Shown one piece after another: positions 43,270 to 52,293 of a DNA stretch of 64,000 nt. The position numbers were made by a program, and so were the translations under genes. The number at the start of each line of letters is the position of its first letter. The stretch's first letter is position 1. The notes below the pieces were generated by a model. That model did no database searches. It was not told the origin of the DNA and saw nothing but the letters and a program-made list of their open reading frames with translations. Source of the DNA: JBFHIZ01 sp963666475 (GTDB lineage Bacteria > Bacillota > Clostridia > Lachnospirales > Lachnospiraceae). The stretch is taken from positions 2,158,576 through 2,222,575 of the forward strand of contig CAXXJM010000001.1 of the NCBI GenBank assembly GCA_963666475.2, given 5' to 3'.

Positions 43270-45651
43270 CTATTTAAAAGTTACAATCGTTACGCCGGCA
43301 TCACCTTCTCCATATTCTGCCAGAGCATAACTTTTTACGTATTTGGTACGACGTAACAAATCCTGTGCAGCAGAGCGAAGTGCTCCCGTTCCCTTTCCAT
43401 GAACAACACGTACCGTTGAAAGATGGGACAAATATGCATCGTCTAAATATTTTTCGAGTTCTGCCATCGCCTCATCCACACGCTTGCCAAGTAAATTAAT
43501 CTCTGCAGAAATACTAGAAGCTTTGGATAAGCCCATGTTTCCTGAGGAGGTGTATCTTTTTTTTGCTTTGCTTGGTTCCTCTTCGGATACCATTTCCAAA
43601 TCTGAGATATTTACTGTGGAGTTTAATATTCCGCATTGCACTGTGATGCGATTCTTTGCATCTGGTTTTCCAACAATGGTTCCTTCGATTCCCATAGATA
43701 TAATCTTGACGCGTTCTCCAGGCTTTAAATCGTTTGCTGAAAGTTTCTTTGCTTTTTTCACGGGAGCCTGTAAAGATAGCGATTCTGACTTGGTAGAAAT
43801 CTCTTTCCTGAGGTCTTGACGCTTCTTTTCAAGGGATCGAATGGTATCTTTGTCAGCCGTATTTTGAAGAACTTTGATTGCTTCATCATAAGCAGATTTT
43901 GCTTCGGAAAGCAGATCTCTAGCTTCTTCATTTGCTTTTCGAAGTACACGTTCTTTGGAATCTTCGATACGCTCTTTTTTGTCACGAAGCTGTGATTCTA
44001 AGGTCTTAATACGTTCTTTATATTCGGCGATTTCTTTTCGTTCTTTTTCGATGGTGATGCGTGAAGTTTCCAAATCTGTGATCACGTCTTCAAAGCTAAT
44101 GGATTCTTCGCTAATCTGTGATTTTGCGTGCTCGATAATGTCGTCTGTTAATCCCAGTTTTTTTGAAATTGCAAAGGCATTACTTTTCCCTGGAACGCCA
44201 ATCAGAAGATGATAGGTTGGGCGTAGTGTTGCGACGTCAAATTCACAGCATGCATTTTCGACCTGATCGGTACTGAGTGCAAAAAGCTTGAGCTCGCTAT
44301 AGTGTGTGGTAGCCATTGTGCGGATGCCACGTTCATGCAAATGTGTCAAAATAGAAATTGCGAGCGCGGCTCCTTCGGTAGGATCGGTTCCGGCACCTAG
44401 TTCGTCAAACAAACAAAGGGAACGTTCATCAGCCTGCGCTAAGATTTGAACAATGTTGGTCATATGTGAAGAAAATGTACTTAAACTTTGTTCGATACTT
44501 TGTTCATCACCAATGTCTGCAAAGACATTTTGAAAACAAGCCAGAACCGAATGATCTCCTGCTGGTATATGAAGTCCAGATTGTCCCATGAGAGTTAATA
44601 GTCCTACTGTTTTCAAAGATACGGTCTTTCCACCGGTATTTGGCCCAGTCACAATCAGAAGGTCAAACTCTTTTCCTAAATGGATATCGATTGGAACCAC
44701 GGTCTTTTTATCTAATAGAGGATGACGACCTTTTCGAATTTGAATTTGTCCTTTGCCGTTAAAAATTGGTCTAGTGGCAATCTGATCCATTGCAAGGGAT
44801 GCTTTTGCAAAAACAAAATCCAAAATAGTCAGGGTCTTTGCATTTTGCTGTATTGCTGGAAGCTCTTCTGCGGCCAATGCGCTTAGCATTGCGAGAATTC
44901 GTTCGATCTCTTCTTTTTCCTGAAGCTGTAATTCTTTTAATTCGTTGTTGAGAGCAACCACTCCAGCTGGTTCTATAAAAAAAGTAGAGCCTGAAGAGGA
45001 TTGGTCATGAATCATACCCGGAACCTGTGTCTTAAATTCTGCCTTGATTGGAATGCAGTAGCGGTCATTTCGCATCGTGATGACCGAATCCTGGAGATAT
45101 GAAGAATACGACCCCGTCAGAAGCTTGGAAAGCAACGTATGGATGCGGTCGTTGGATGTTGACATTTGTTTGCGGATTTTTGCTAGTGTCGTTGATGCAT
45201 GATCACTGATTTCTTCTTCCGAGAGAATGCATTTTCGTATTTCAGATAAGATGGATGAGAGTGGTGAGAGCTGCTCAAACAGAGGGGTAAGAGAAGTATC
45301 TTCTCTTGCTTCATCACTTGCTCTTGAAGGAAGCTGATAAGCATACACCCGTCTGGTACATTCTAAGAGATCTGCAACACGTAGCAACTCGATCTGGGAA
45401 AGCGATGATCCTATTTCTAACATACGAAAAGAATGCGTGAGATCTGCATTCCCTGCAAAAGAAATGGATCCCTTTTCAAAGAGCATCGTAAGAGCATCTG
45501 CAGTTTCTAATTGTTCTTGGTTGATTCGTTTCATATTGGTCATCGGACGTAGTTTTCTGCACTTTTCTTTTCCAGGAGCAGAACTGGCTTTGTTCTCAAG
45601 CATGGTGATGACTTTATCATATTCTAATATTCTTAGTACGCGGTCTGTCAT
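43270..45651 (-). CDS. mutS2: Endonuclease MutS2
   Basis: A 793-residue MutS2. After an N-terminal core/clamp region comes the MutS ATPase: Walker A GPNTGGKTVSLKTVG (about 332-346), Walker B LCLFDELGAGTDPTEGAA, then the ATTHYSELK switch. A long coiled coil (about 520-610) and a KOW-like segment (about 640-680) follow. The C-terminal Smr nuclease domain is at about 715-793 (VHGKGTGALRSA). MutS2 splits collided ribosomes and acts in recombination, not mismatch repair. It is divergent from the HtrA-like gene. Confidence 0.95.
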   Translation of the reverse strand: MTDRVLRILEYDKVITMLENKASSAPGKEKCRKLRPMTNMKRINQEQLETADALTMLFEKGSISFAGNADLTHSFRMLEIGSSLSQIELLRVADLLECTRRVYAYQLPSRASDEAREDTSLTPLFEQLSPLSSILSEIRKCILSEEEISDHASTTLAKIRKQMSTSNDRIHTLLSKLLTGSYSSYLQDSVITMRNDRYCIPIKAEFKTQVPGMIHDQSSSGSTFFIEPAGVVALNNELKELQLQEKEEIERILAMLSALAAEELPAIQQNAKTLTILDFVFAKASLAMDQIATRPIFNGKGQIQIRKGRHPLLDKKTVVPIDIHLGKEFDLLIVTGPNTGGKTVSLKTVGLLTLMGQSGLHIPAGDHSVLACFQNVFADIGDEQSIEQSLSTFSSHMTNIVQILAQADERSLCLFDELGAGTDPTEGAALAISILTHLHERGIRTMATTHYSELKLFALSTDQVENACCEFDVATLRPTYHLLIGVPGKSNAFAISKKLGLTDDIIEHAKSQISEESISFEDVITDLETSRITIEKERKEIAEYKERIKTLESQLRDKKERIEDSKERVLRKANEEARDLLSEAKSAYDEAIKVLQNTADKDTIRSLEKKRQDLRKEISTKSESLSLQAPVKKAKKLSANDLKPGERVKIISMGIEGTIVGKPDAKNRITVQCGILNSTVNISDLEMVSEEEPSKAKKRYTSSGNMGLSKASSISAEINLLGKRVDEAMAELEKYLDDAYLSHLSTVRVVHGKGTGALRSAAQDLLRRTKYVKSYALAEYGEGDAGVTIVTFK

Positions 45652-45841
45652 AGTAGTTTAAATCCTTTGATTCGTTCGATTTTGAATGTTTACTTTTCCT
45701 TCCTATGGTATCATATTTTAAAGAAAAATACCATGAAAGCGAGATATGAAATCATAAGGTTTCTTTACAATCGGGGGGGATATATATTATACTTTAAAGA
45801 ATGGCAGGAAGTTAAGATGAAAGAAAGAATGGACAACAACT

Positions 45842-47170
45842 ATGGGTAATGATTTTGACGAAAACAAGGGGCAAAGCGTAGACGGAAATTACGCGGGAAA
45901 TTCCACGATCATCAAAGAAACAATCAAAAAGAAAAGACATTCAAAACACCGATTCTTGAGAAAAACAATGGTTTCTGTTTTGTTGTCAATTATTTTTGGA
46001 GCCTTTGCTTGTTTTACGTTTCTATTTTTGCAGCCATATTTTTCGGAATGGCTTTATCCAACGGATGAAGAACAAGAGATTATTGTTTTGCCTGCAGAAA
46101 TTGATGAAGTAGCACCGGAAGACATGCTTCAGGAAGAAGAAATTGAGATTATTGACGAAAGCATTCAACCAGTCGTATTTCCTGACCTGACGGAAACCGA
46201 TTACATGGAAATGCAAAACGCAATACGGAATATTGCTGAAGAGGCAATAAAATCAGTCGTGACGGTGTCAGGAGTGACTTCGGATGTGGATTGGTTTGAT
46301 AACTCTTATGAGAACAACGGTACCGCTGCAGGGGTCATTGTTGCAAAAGGGACGCAAGAATTACTGATCTTAGTAAGTTTGGAGGCTGTGGAAAGTGCAG
46401 AGCAGATTCGCGTGAAATTTTGTGATGACACAGAGATTGGTGGTCGAATCAAGGGAAAAAACGAAACGCTGGGATATGCAGTTGTAACGGTACCGTATTA
46501 TGCGATTGACGAAACAACCAGAGATATCATACAATTAGCATCTTGGGGAACCTCGAATGGATCATCCCTGGCGGGAACAGCAGTGATCGCACTTGGTGCT
46601 CCAGATGGACATTTGGGCTCGATTGTATATGGAAATATTACATCGTCTGGTGTTCTTTCACAAAATATTGACAAAAATGTAAATATGATTCGAACAGATA
46701 TTTACGGAAGTAAAACAGCGACTGGTATTTTGGTAAATTATAAAGGGCAAATGATTGGCTTGATTCATCAAAGTGAAAGTACGGAAGACATGCAGAACCT
46801 CATAGAAGCGGTCGGTATTTCTGACATACGGGACATCACCGAGATGATGTCGAATGCAAAAAGTTTTCCGGTTCTTGGAATCTATGGTATGGATGTGTCG
46901 GACGATGCATATCAAAACCTGGGAGTTCCTTACGGAGCATTTGTTACGGAAGTTGTAATGGATTCACCAGCAATGATGGCAGGCATACAAAGTGGAGATG
47001 TCATTGTAGGAGTGGGTTCTGATACGATTACCTACTTCTCTGATATGACCAAATCCATTTATCGCCATGCTCCGGAAGATGTCGTAGAGCTTACTATTGA
47101 ACGTCAAAACGGTGACGGATATGAGCAGATAAAAATTTCTGTTCAGCTCAGTCAACTAGGTTCTGAATGA
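45842..47170 (+). CDS. HtrA-like membrane protein with degenerate protease domain and PDZ
   Basis: A 442-residue HtrA/DegP-like protein with a cytoplasmic basic tail, one membrane helix (about 43-64), an acidic linker, a trypsin-like domain (about 120-320) and a PDZ domain (about 345-440, LGVPYGAFVTEVVMDSPAMMAGIQSGDVI). None of the three catalytic residues is at its expected place. The His site reads LVSLEAV (E181), the Asp site LGYAVVTV (210-217), and the Ser site YGSKTATGILVN in place of GNSGGPLVN. It is thus probably a pseudoprotease that binds rather than cuts. ATG 45842 has only a weak ribosome site. Confidence 0.85.
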   Translation: MGNDFDENKGQSVDGNYAGNSTIIKETIKKKRHSKHRFLRKTMVSVLLSIIFGAFACFTFLFLQPYFSEWLYPTDEEQEIIVLPAEIDEVAPEDMLQEEEIEIIDESIQPVVFPDLTETDYMEMQNAIRNIAEEAIKSVVTVSGVTSDVDWFDNSYENNGTAAGVIVAKGTQELLILVSLEAVESAEQIRVKFCDDTEIGGRIKGKNETLGYAVVTVPYYAIDETTRDIIQLASWGTSNGSSLAGTAVIALGAPDGHLGSIVYGNITSSGVLSQNIDKNVNMIRTDIYGSKTATGILVNYKGQMIGLIHQSESTEDMQNLIEAVGISDIRDITEMMSNAKSFPVLGIYGMDVSDDAYQNLGVPYGAFVTEVVMDSPAMMAGIQSGDVIVGVGSDTITYFSDMTKSIYRHAPEDVVELTIERQNGDGYEQIKISVQLSQLGSE

Positions 47171-47231
47171 ATGTAACAATGTAAACATAGGAAAGAAAAG
47201 ACATAAAGATTGAAATAGAAAGGCAAGAAAA

Positions 47232-48179
47232 ATGAAATATATTAGTGATATCCGAGAAGGAGACAGAATTGGAGATGTGTACTTGTGTAAACACATGCAA
47301 CCAGCAGTAACAAAAAATGGGAAATCATATGTCAACGTGATCCTGCAAGATAAGACGGGGACAATCGATGCAAAAATATGGGATCCAAATAGTGCAGGAA
47401 TCGATGATTTTGGTGCACTTGACTATATTGAAGTAAACGGTGATGTGAGCAGCTTCCAAGGGACGCTTCAGGTCAGTATCAAACGTGTTCGCGTTTGTAG
47501 AGAAGGTGAATATTATCCAGAAGATTACCTTCCGGTCAGCAAACGAGATCGAAAAGAAATGCTTGTTGAACTACGAGGAATCATCGCGACAATCAAAAAT
47601 AAATATTATCGTACCTTACTTGAGGACTTATTTGTAAAAGACCAGGCGTTTATCAAAGCTTTCTGTACCTCTTCGGCAGCAAAGGCAGTGCATCACGGAT
47701 TTGTGGGTGGGCTTTTGGAACATTCTTTAAATGTTACCAAACTTTGTGATTATTATGCAGGAGCATATTCTTATATCAACCGTGATCTGCTTTTGACATC
47801 CGCGATGCTACATGATATTGGAAAGACGAAAGAACTTTCGTTATTTCCAGAAAATGATTATACCGATGAAGGAAACTTCCTTGGACATATTGTGATGGGA
47901 AGCGAAATGATTTCGGAGGCAGCAAAAGAAATTCCGGGATTTCCACCAATGGAATTGATGCAATTAAAGCACTGCATCATCGCACACCATGGGGAATTGG
48001 AATATGGATCACCAAAAAAACCAGCACTGATGGAAGCTGTCGCTTTGAATTTTGCAGATAACACCGATGCAAAAATGCAGATTTTTACTGAAATTTTTGA
48101 TCAGACCAGTGAAAAAGGATGGCTGGGTTATCAGCGTTTATTTGAATCAAATGTACGTGTGACCGAAGTCAGCGAATAA
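47232..48179 (+). CDS. yhaM: 3'-5' exoribonuclease YhaM family
   Basis: A 315-residue protein with an N-terminal OB-fold (YVNVILQDKTGTIDAKIWD, about 30-90) and a C-terminal HD domain. The HD metal ligands are in HHGFVGGLLEHS, MLHDIGK and HCIIAHHGE, closing with NFADNTDAK. This is the architecture of YhaM, a 3'-5' exoribonuclease of Firmicutes that trims RNA ends, and it is of normal length. It follows the HtrA-like gene by about 60 bases and precedes rlmD by a similar gap. Confidence 0.92.
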   Translation: MKYISDIREGDRIGDVYLCKHMQPAVTKNGKSYVNVILQDKTGTIDAKIWDPNSAGIDDFGALDYIEVNGDVSSFQGTLQVSIKRVRVCREGEYYPEDYLPVSKRDRKEMLVELRGIIATIKNKYYRTLLEDLFVKDQAFIKAFCTSSAAKAVHHGFVGGLLEHSLNVTKLCDYYAGAYSYINRDLLLTSAMLHDIGKTKELSLFPENDYTDEGNFLGHIVMGSEMISEAAKEIPGFPPMELMQLKHCIIAHHGELEYGSPKKPALMEAVALNFADNTDAKMQIFTEIFDQTSEKGWLGYQRLFESNVRVTEVSE

Positions 48180-48237
48180 TCCGAGAGCTTGTTGTCTGAG
48201 GCAATATAGCTTTGGACATAGAAAGGCAATATGGAAT

Positions 48238-49638
48238 ATGAAGAAATATGAAAAAAACGAAGAAATCACACTCGTAATTGAGGATCTGAGCTCGGACGGA
48301 GCAGGAATCGGTAAGATTGACGGGTATGCAGTGTTTGTAAAAGATACGGTTCCTGGAGACGAAGTGCAGGCAAAGATTATGAAAGCAAAGAAGAATTATG
48401 CTTTTGCCAGACTTACGAAAGTCATCAGACCATCTGAAAAAAGAATGGAACCACCGTGCCCGGTATGTCGTGCATGTGGGGGGTGTCAGATTCAAAATAT
48501 CAAGTATTCCGAGCAGCTGCGATTTAAGGAAAACATGGTTCGAAACAACCTCATTCGTCTGGGAGGTTTCTCCGAGGATCAGGTGGCAGCAGTCATGGAC
48601 CCGATTGTCGGCATGGAGGATCCATTTCGTTATCGCAACAAAGCACAGTTCCCTTTTGGCGTAGACCGAGATGGCCAGATCATTGCTGGTTTTTATGCTG
48701 GTGGAACGCACTCGATCATTGAGACTGAGGACTGTCTGCTCGGCGTGACGGAAAATAAAGAGATCTTAGAAATCATCAAGACCTATATGAAGAAGAACGG
48801 AATCCGTCCTTATGATGAGACAACAGGGACCGGCCTGATTCGCCATGTCCTGATCCGAAAAGGATTTCAGACTGGCCAGATCATGGTCTGCCCTGTTATC
48901 AACGGAGACCGCCTTCCAGCAGAAAAACAGTTGGTGGGAAATCTGCAAAAGATCGAAGGAATAACATCGATCTCCTATAGTATCAATAAAGAACAGACGA
49001 ATGTCATCATGGGAAGTGAAACTAAAACGATCTATGGACCAGGATACATCGAAGACTACATTGGGGAAATCAAATTTCAAATTTCTCCAAATTCCTTTTA
49101 TCAGGTCAATCCCGTGCAGACCAAAAAGCTCTATGACTGTGCACTGAATTACGCAGATCTGCACGGCGAAGAAATCGTCTGGGATCTATACTGTGGAATC
49201 GGAACGATCTCGCTTTTCCTGTCACAAAAAGCGAAGATGGTGTATGGCGTTGAAATCGTAGAGGATGCAATCATCGATGCCCGAAATAATGCAACGATCA
49301 ATGGAATTGAAAATGTGGAATTTTTTGTTGGAAAAGTGGAGGAAGTGCTTCCGAAAATTTGGAACGAAGAGTCCGGCTCTGACAAAGCAAATACGAAGAA
49401 GGGTGACGTGATTGTGGTCGATCCACCTCGTAAAGGATGCGATGAAATGACCCTCAAGACCATTCTGGACATGAAACCAGAAAAAGTCGTGTATGTCAGC
49501 TGTGATTCCGCAACACTTGCCAGAGACCTTGCGATTCTGTGTGAGAAAGATTATACACTGGCGAAGGCACAGTGCTACGATATGTTTCCGCATACAACAC
49601 ACGTAGAGACAGTTGCATTGTTAACACGTATAAACTAA
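48238..49638 (+). CDS. rlmD: 23S rRNA (uracil-C5)-methyltransferase, RlmD family
   Basis: A 466-residue RNA m5U methyltransferase of the TrmA/RlmD family. It has an N-terminal TRAM domain (about 1-65), a 4Fe-4S set C74, C77, C80, C83 (CPVCRACGGC), the SAM site in DLYCGIGTISLFL, DPPRKGCD, and the nucleophile in VSCDSATLARDL. Firmicutes often have two of these; which uridine it modifies is uncertain (747 or 1939). It is the last chromosomal gene before the integrated element: the integrase lies 130 bases beyond its stop, so its 3' end or the gap is the likely attachment region. Confidence 0.93.
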   Translation: MKKYEKNEEITLVIEDLSSDGAGIGKIDGYAVFVKDTVPGDEVQAKIMKAKKNYAFARLTKVIRPSEKRMEPPCPVCRACGGCQIQNIKYSEQLRFKENMVRNNLIRLGGFSEDQVAAVMDPIVGMEDPFRYRNKAQFPFGVDRDGQIIAGFYAGGTHSIIETEDCLLGVTENKEILEIIKTYMKKNGIRPYDETTGTGLIRHVLIRKGFQTGQIMVCPVINGDRLPAEKQLVGNLQKIEGITSISYSINKEQTNVIMGSETKTIYGPGYIEDYIGEIKFQISPNSFYQVNPVQTKKLYDCALNYADLHGEEIVWDLYCGIGTISLFLSQKAKMVYGVEIVEDAIIDARNNATINGIENVEFFVGKVEEVLPKIWNEESGSDKANTKKGDVIVVDPPRKGCDEMTLKTILDMKPEKVVYVSCDSATLARDLAILCEKDYTLAKAQCYDMFPHTTHVETVALLTRIN

Positions 49639-49670
49639 GGAATTAGGGCATTTGTGGTGTAGTAGACATG

Positions 49671-49695
49671 GCGATTTGCCACCCATTTGCCACCC
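49671..49695. repeat. Tandem ATTTGCCACCC repeats at the element's left end
   Basis: Two direct copies of ATTTGCCACCC lie back to back between rlmD and the integrase. Short direct repeats in this place are typical arm-type binding sites of tyrosine integrases. The core att site is not identifiable without the other end. Confidence 0.6.
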
Positions 49696-49727
49696 AAAAT
49701 ATAAAAATAGTGAATAACAAGAAAAGA

Positions 49728-49772
49728 AGCGTTGAACACTTTGAACAGTGAACGACGCTCCTTTTTTTGTTT
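49728..49772. terminator. Terminator-like hairpin behind the integrase
   Basis: AGCGTTGAACACT pairs, with mismatches, with AGTGAACGACGCT. Seven Ts follow on the plus side and TTCTTTTC on the minus side. Confidence 0.7.
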
Positions 49773-51045
49773 ATGAAGATTTAACAGCTTTTTCAAAGAT
49801 ATCTACTGACTGGGTCCTGAGCTGATCCGTATTATGTACATATGTATCAAGGGTGGTCTGAATATCGGAATGTCCAAGACGCTCCTGCACATCTTTTACA
49901 TTGGCCCCATTCTCGATCAAAGTAGTTGCATGTGTATGTCGAAGGGAATGATAGTTAAATGCCAGCTGCAGTTCATTGTGAATGACCCGGGCACAATATT
50001 TAAATGAATCGGTTGAAACGTAGCTACCGTTTTCCTGAATACATACCATATCTGCCTCAGGGAGAACACAGGGTATTGTTCTAGGAACTGGGATGATCTG
50101 ATACATTTGATTTCCTTTTTCGTCCTTGTCCACCTTTTTGTAGAGCTCAACGAAATTTTCACCATACTTCATACAGTTCTTTTTCTTTTCGGTCTTCGCT
50201 TCCTTTAGAGCAGTATAGAGAGTTTCGCCAAACTTAATTGTTCGATTGGAAGTTGATGTTTTAGGAGTATCGAAATACCAGGAAGACTTTGCTTTTCTAG
50301 GATGACCTTTTTCAGCAGCCTTTCTTACATCTGCCCCAAAGTTTCTTTTCACAACAATTTTATTTACGGTAAGTGTTCTGTTTTTTAGATCAATGTCATC
50401 CCAAGTTAAGGCAAATGTTTCGGCAATTCGAAGGCCGGTATAATAGCCGATAAGTAAAGGTAAATAAAATGGAGTGGATTTCGGGAATCGGTCGAGTATC
50501 CGTGAGAAATCTTCCGGAGTAATGATGAAGCGGGTTTCTTTTTTGGGCTTATCATATTTTGGATATTTGACACGATCACATGGGTTTGAATGTATATATC
50601 GCATTGGTTCTACTGCATAGTTCAGTGCACCGGACAAAGTACTGATAATACCCACGACGGAGCTTTTGGACAAACCTCTAAGCTTTAGACTGTTAGTATA
50701 TTCTTGAATGGCAGCAGGATTGAGTGCTTTTAATTTGTAATGACCAAATGTTGGCTTCAAGTGATTATCGATGATATTCAGATATCCGATCTGAGTATTA
50801 TATTTGAGATTCATTTTACAGTAATTATCGAACCAAAAATTTAAATAGTCAGAGACTGTTATCTCATTAGGTTCGAATACTTGACCAGAATTATTATATT
50901 CACTGATGGCTTTAGCTAAGGCAGCTTCGGCTTCTCGTTTTGTTTTATAGCCTCCCTTTTCCTTCTTCTTTCTTTTTCCATCGACTTTCCCTAAATCAAA
51001 GTAGTAAGACCAGGATGTACCACGCTTTCTTGTTCCACCGTTCAT
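49771..51045 (-). CDS. int: Tyrosine-type site-specific integrase
   Basis: A 424-residue tyrosine recombinase of the phage/Tn916 type. It has an N-terminal AP2-like arm-binding region (RGTSWSYYFDLGKVDGKRKKK), a SAM-like core-binding domain (about 60-150), and the catalytic domain: Arg in GYYTGLRIAETFALTW, YHSLRHTHATTLIE (HxxR), LGHSDIQTT, and the tyrosine in LDTYVHNT. All catalytic residues are present. It lies at the left edge of the element and points toward rlmD, the usual layout. GGAG precedes the ATG. Confidence 0.95.
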   Translation of the reverse strand: MNGGTRKRGTSWSYYFDLGKVDGKRKKKEKGGYKTKREAEAALAKAISEYNNSGQVFEPNEITVSDYLNFWFDNYCKMNLKYNTQIGYLNIIDNHLKPTFGHYKLKALNPAAIQEYTNSLKLRGLSKSSVVGIISTLSGALNYAVEPMRYIHSNPCDRVKYPKYDKPKKETRFIITPEDFSRILDRFPKSTPFYLPLLIGYYTGLRIAETFALTWDDIDLKNRTLTVNKIVVKRNFGADVRKAAEKGHPRKAKSSWYFDTPKTSTSNRTIKFGETLYTALKEAKTEKKKNCMKYGENFVELYKKVDKDEKGNQMYQIIPVPRTIPCVLPEADMVCIQENGSYVSTDSFKYCARVIHNELQLAFNYHSLRHTHATTLIENGANVKDVQERLGHSDIQTTLDTYVHNTDQLRTQSVDIFEKAVKSS

Positions 51046-51084
51046 AATTTTCTCCTTAAAAATGGGTATAAAAAATACACCCTA

Positions 51085-51197
51085 TTGTTGGATGTAATAT
51101 TTTGTGCTAAAATCAATTATGTGGTGGATTTTAGCGGATACATCCGTTAATAGTCTCATGAAAGTCATTCTGGTTGCATCCAGGGTGACTTTTTTTA
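51085..51197 (+). ncRNA. Candidate small RNA with own promoter and terminator
   Basis: A plus-strand promoter TTGTTG (51085-51090), 17-base spacer and TAAAAT (51108-51113) is followed by about 75 bases. A hairpin AGCGGAT-AC-ATCCGTT (near 51137) comes first, then an intrinsic terminator: AAAGTCATTCTGG pairs with CCAGGGTGACTTT (13 bp with two G-T pairs) and ends in seven Ts (51190-51196). The flanking genes int and immA both run on the minus strand, so this RNA would be antisense only to the immA stop region. The evidence is sequence only. Confidence 0.5.
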
Positions 51198-51650
51198 TAT
51201 AAATTTGAACACTGCTAATCCGGGTTCAAAATATATCACATATTCTTCAAAACGAGTACTTACTCCATATCTATGTCTATAGTCATTTAATGCAGATTTT
51301 AGAAATTCTTCGCTGATTTCAAGAAACTCGCATATGGAATCTATGCTCTGGCATCCAGCTTCGAAGGAAACAACAATCCCTTGCAGACCAATCAATTTAT
51401 CATAAGACCACCTGCGAGCCTTCAGCTCTTGTTTACGATTATTTTCTTTTGTTTGATCAAGAATATTACCACTATTCATAAAGAAGTGGCCCAGTTCTTC
51501 TGCAAGAACACAAGCTTTCGTTTTTGACTCAAGTTTTCTGTTGATTGCAATTCGATTTTTATAAATCCTTCCGTCAAATCCATCTAAATCTTTTTCCCTA
51601 ATAATAACATCAAGTTCCTCACACCTGATTAGCATTTCCTCATATTTCAA
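51195..51650 (-). CDS. ImmA/IrrE family metallopeptidase-like protein
   Basis: A 151-residue ImmA/IrrE (DUF955) protein. In ICEBs1 and phages such proteases cut the element's repressor and release induction. The zinc region reads LAEELGHFFM, with Glu in place of the first His of HExxH, a variant seen among such phage proteins. The start is TTG 51650, or ATG 51635. It lies directly downstream of the repressor gene on the same strand, as expected for an anti-repressor pair. Whether it still cleaves is unclear. Confidence 0.85.
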   Translation of the reverse strand: MKYEEMLIRCEELDVIIREKDLDGFDGRIYKNRIAINRKLESKTKACVLAEELGHFFMNSGNILDQTKENNRKQELKARRWSYDKLIGLQGIVVSFEAGCQSIDSICEFLEISEEFLKSALNDYRHRYGVSTRFEEYVIYFEPGLAVFKFI

Positions 51651-51670
51651 TCTAGTTTACCCCTATTATT

Positions 51671-52123
51671 TTATTCCCATTCGCTATCGTCCATCATAAT
51701 ATTATTATCATGATCACGTTCTTCTTGTGTTGATCCTTCTTTTTCATGCGCTGCATTGAGATGCACTTCGTTTTCTTGTTTTTGAAGAGATAGTAAACGT
51801 GCTGAATATGTAACGACTTTCTTCTTGTTTATATCATCAAGTCTGTCAAATGATGCTAGAAGTTCTTTCCCATATAATTGAGTAGCATATGCAATCAACC
51901 GGTCATTCCGTTTGGAAAGTTGCACGTCGGACATCAACAAGTAATTAGGCTCAATGTTTAATGCTCCGCAAATCAATTCAATTGTATCAGGATCTGGTTT
52001 ATTTTGGTTATTCTCCCAATTACTTATAGAGTTGTGTTTTGCTCCAATCTTTGCCGCAAGTTCTTTTTGAGTCATATTTTTTGCTTGTCTTGCATTCTTC
52101 AATCTACTTCCGAAAGTATTCAT
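51671..52123 (-). CDS. XRE-family repressor (CI-like)
   Basis: A 150-residue repressor with an N-terminal XRE helix-turn-helix (RLKNARQAKNMTQKELAAKI, about 6-60; recognition helix NSISNWENNQNKP). The C-terminal region is charged. No S24 peptidase domain is present, so control is likely through the ImmA-type protein downstream rather than RecA self-cleavage. GAGGTGA precedes the ATG. It is divergent from the Cro-like gene, with operators between. Confidence 0.92.
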   Translation of the reverse strand: MNTFGSRLKNARQAKNMTQKELAAKIGAKHNSISNWENNQNKPDPDTIELICGALNIEPNYLLMSDVQLSKRNDRLIAYATQLYGKELLASFDRLDDINKKKVVTYSARLLSLQKQENEVHLNAAHEKEGSTQEERDHDNNIMMDDSEWE

Positions 52124-52162
52124 TAAGTTTTCACCTCACTGATTTCTTTGACTAACAATGTA

Positions 52163-52191
52163 ATAGTACATTATTATTTCGATTTTGTAAA
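52163..52191 (-). promoter_or_regulatory. Repressor promoter (PRM-like)
   Basis: On the minus strand: -35 TTTACA (52186-52191), 17-base spacer, -10 TACTAT (52163-52168). A weak operator half overlaps the -35. Confidence 0.65.
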
Positions 52192-52276
52192 TATAAAATT
52201 TCGAAATTACTGAAATTACTGTTGACATTTCAATATTATCGAAATATAATCTAGTTACAATTCGAATAAATCGAAA
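52177..52276. promoter_or_regulatory. Switch operator array, TTTC-N9-GAAA sites
   Basis: 17-bp dyads of form (T/A)TTC-N9-GAAA lie at 52199-52215, 52228-52244 and 52260-52276, with centres 29 and 32 bp apart. A degenerate fourth lies at 52177-52193 over the repressor -35. The second site exactly fills the spacer of the rightward promoter. These are the likely binding sites of the CI-like and Cro-like proteins. Confidence 0.8.
52222..52250 (+). promoter_or_regulatory. Early lytic promoter (PR-like), perfect consensus
   Basis: TTGACA (52222-52227), 17-base spacer and TATAAT (52245-52250), with an operator dyad as the whole spacer. It would drive the rightward early operon unless the repressor is bound. 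Confidence 0.88.
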
Positions 52277-52293
52277 TACAGGAGGTGAGAAAA

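Noticed and set aside
45667..45849. 60-codon plus-strand frame before the HtrA-like gene
   Set aside because: It lies in the divergent promoter region of mutS2, has no ribosome site and no protein-like pattern.
48169..48711. 180-codon minus-strand frame across rlmD start
   Set aside because: It is antisense to the TRAM and Fe-S region of rlmD, which is clearly coding.
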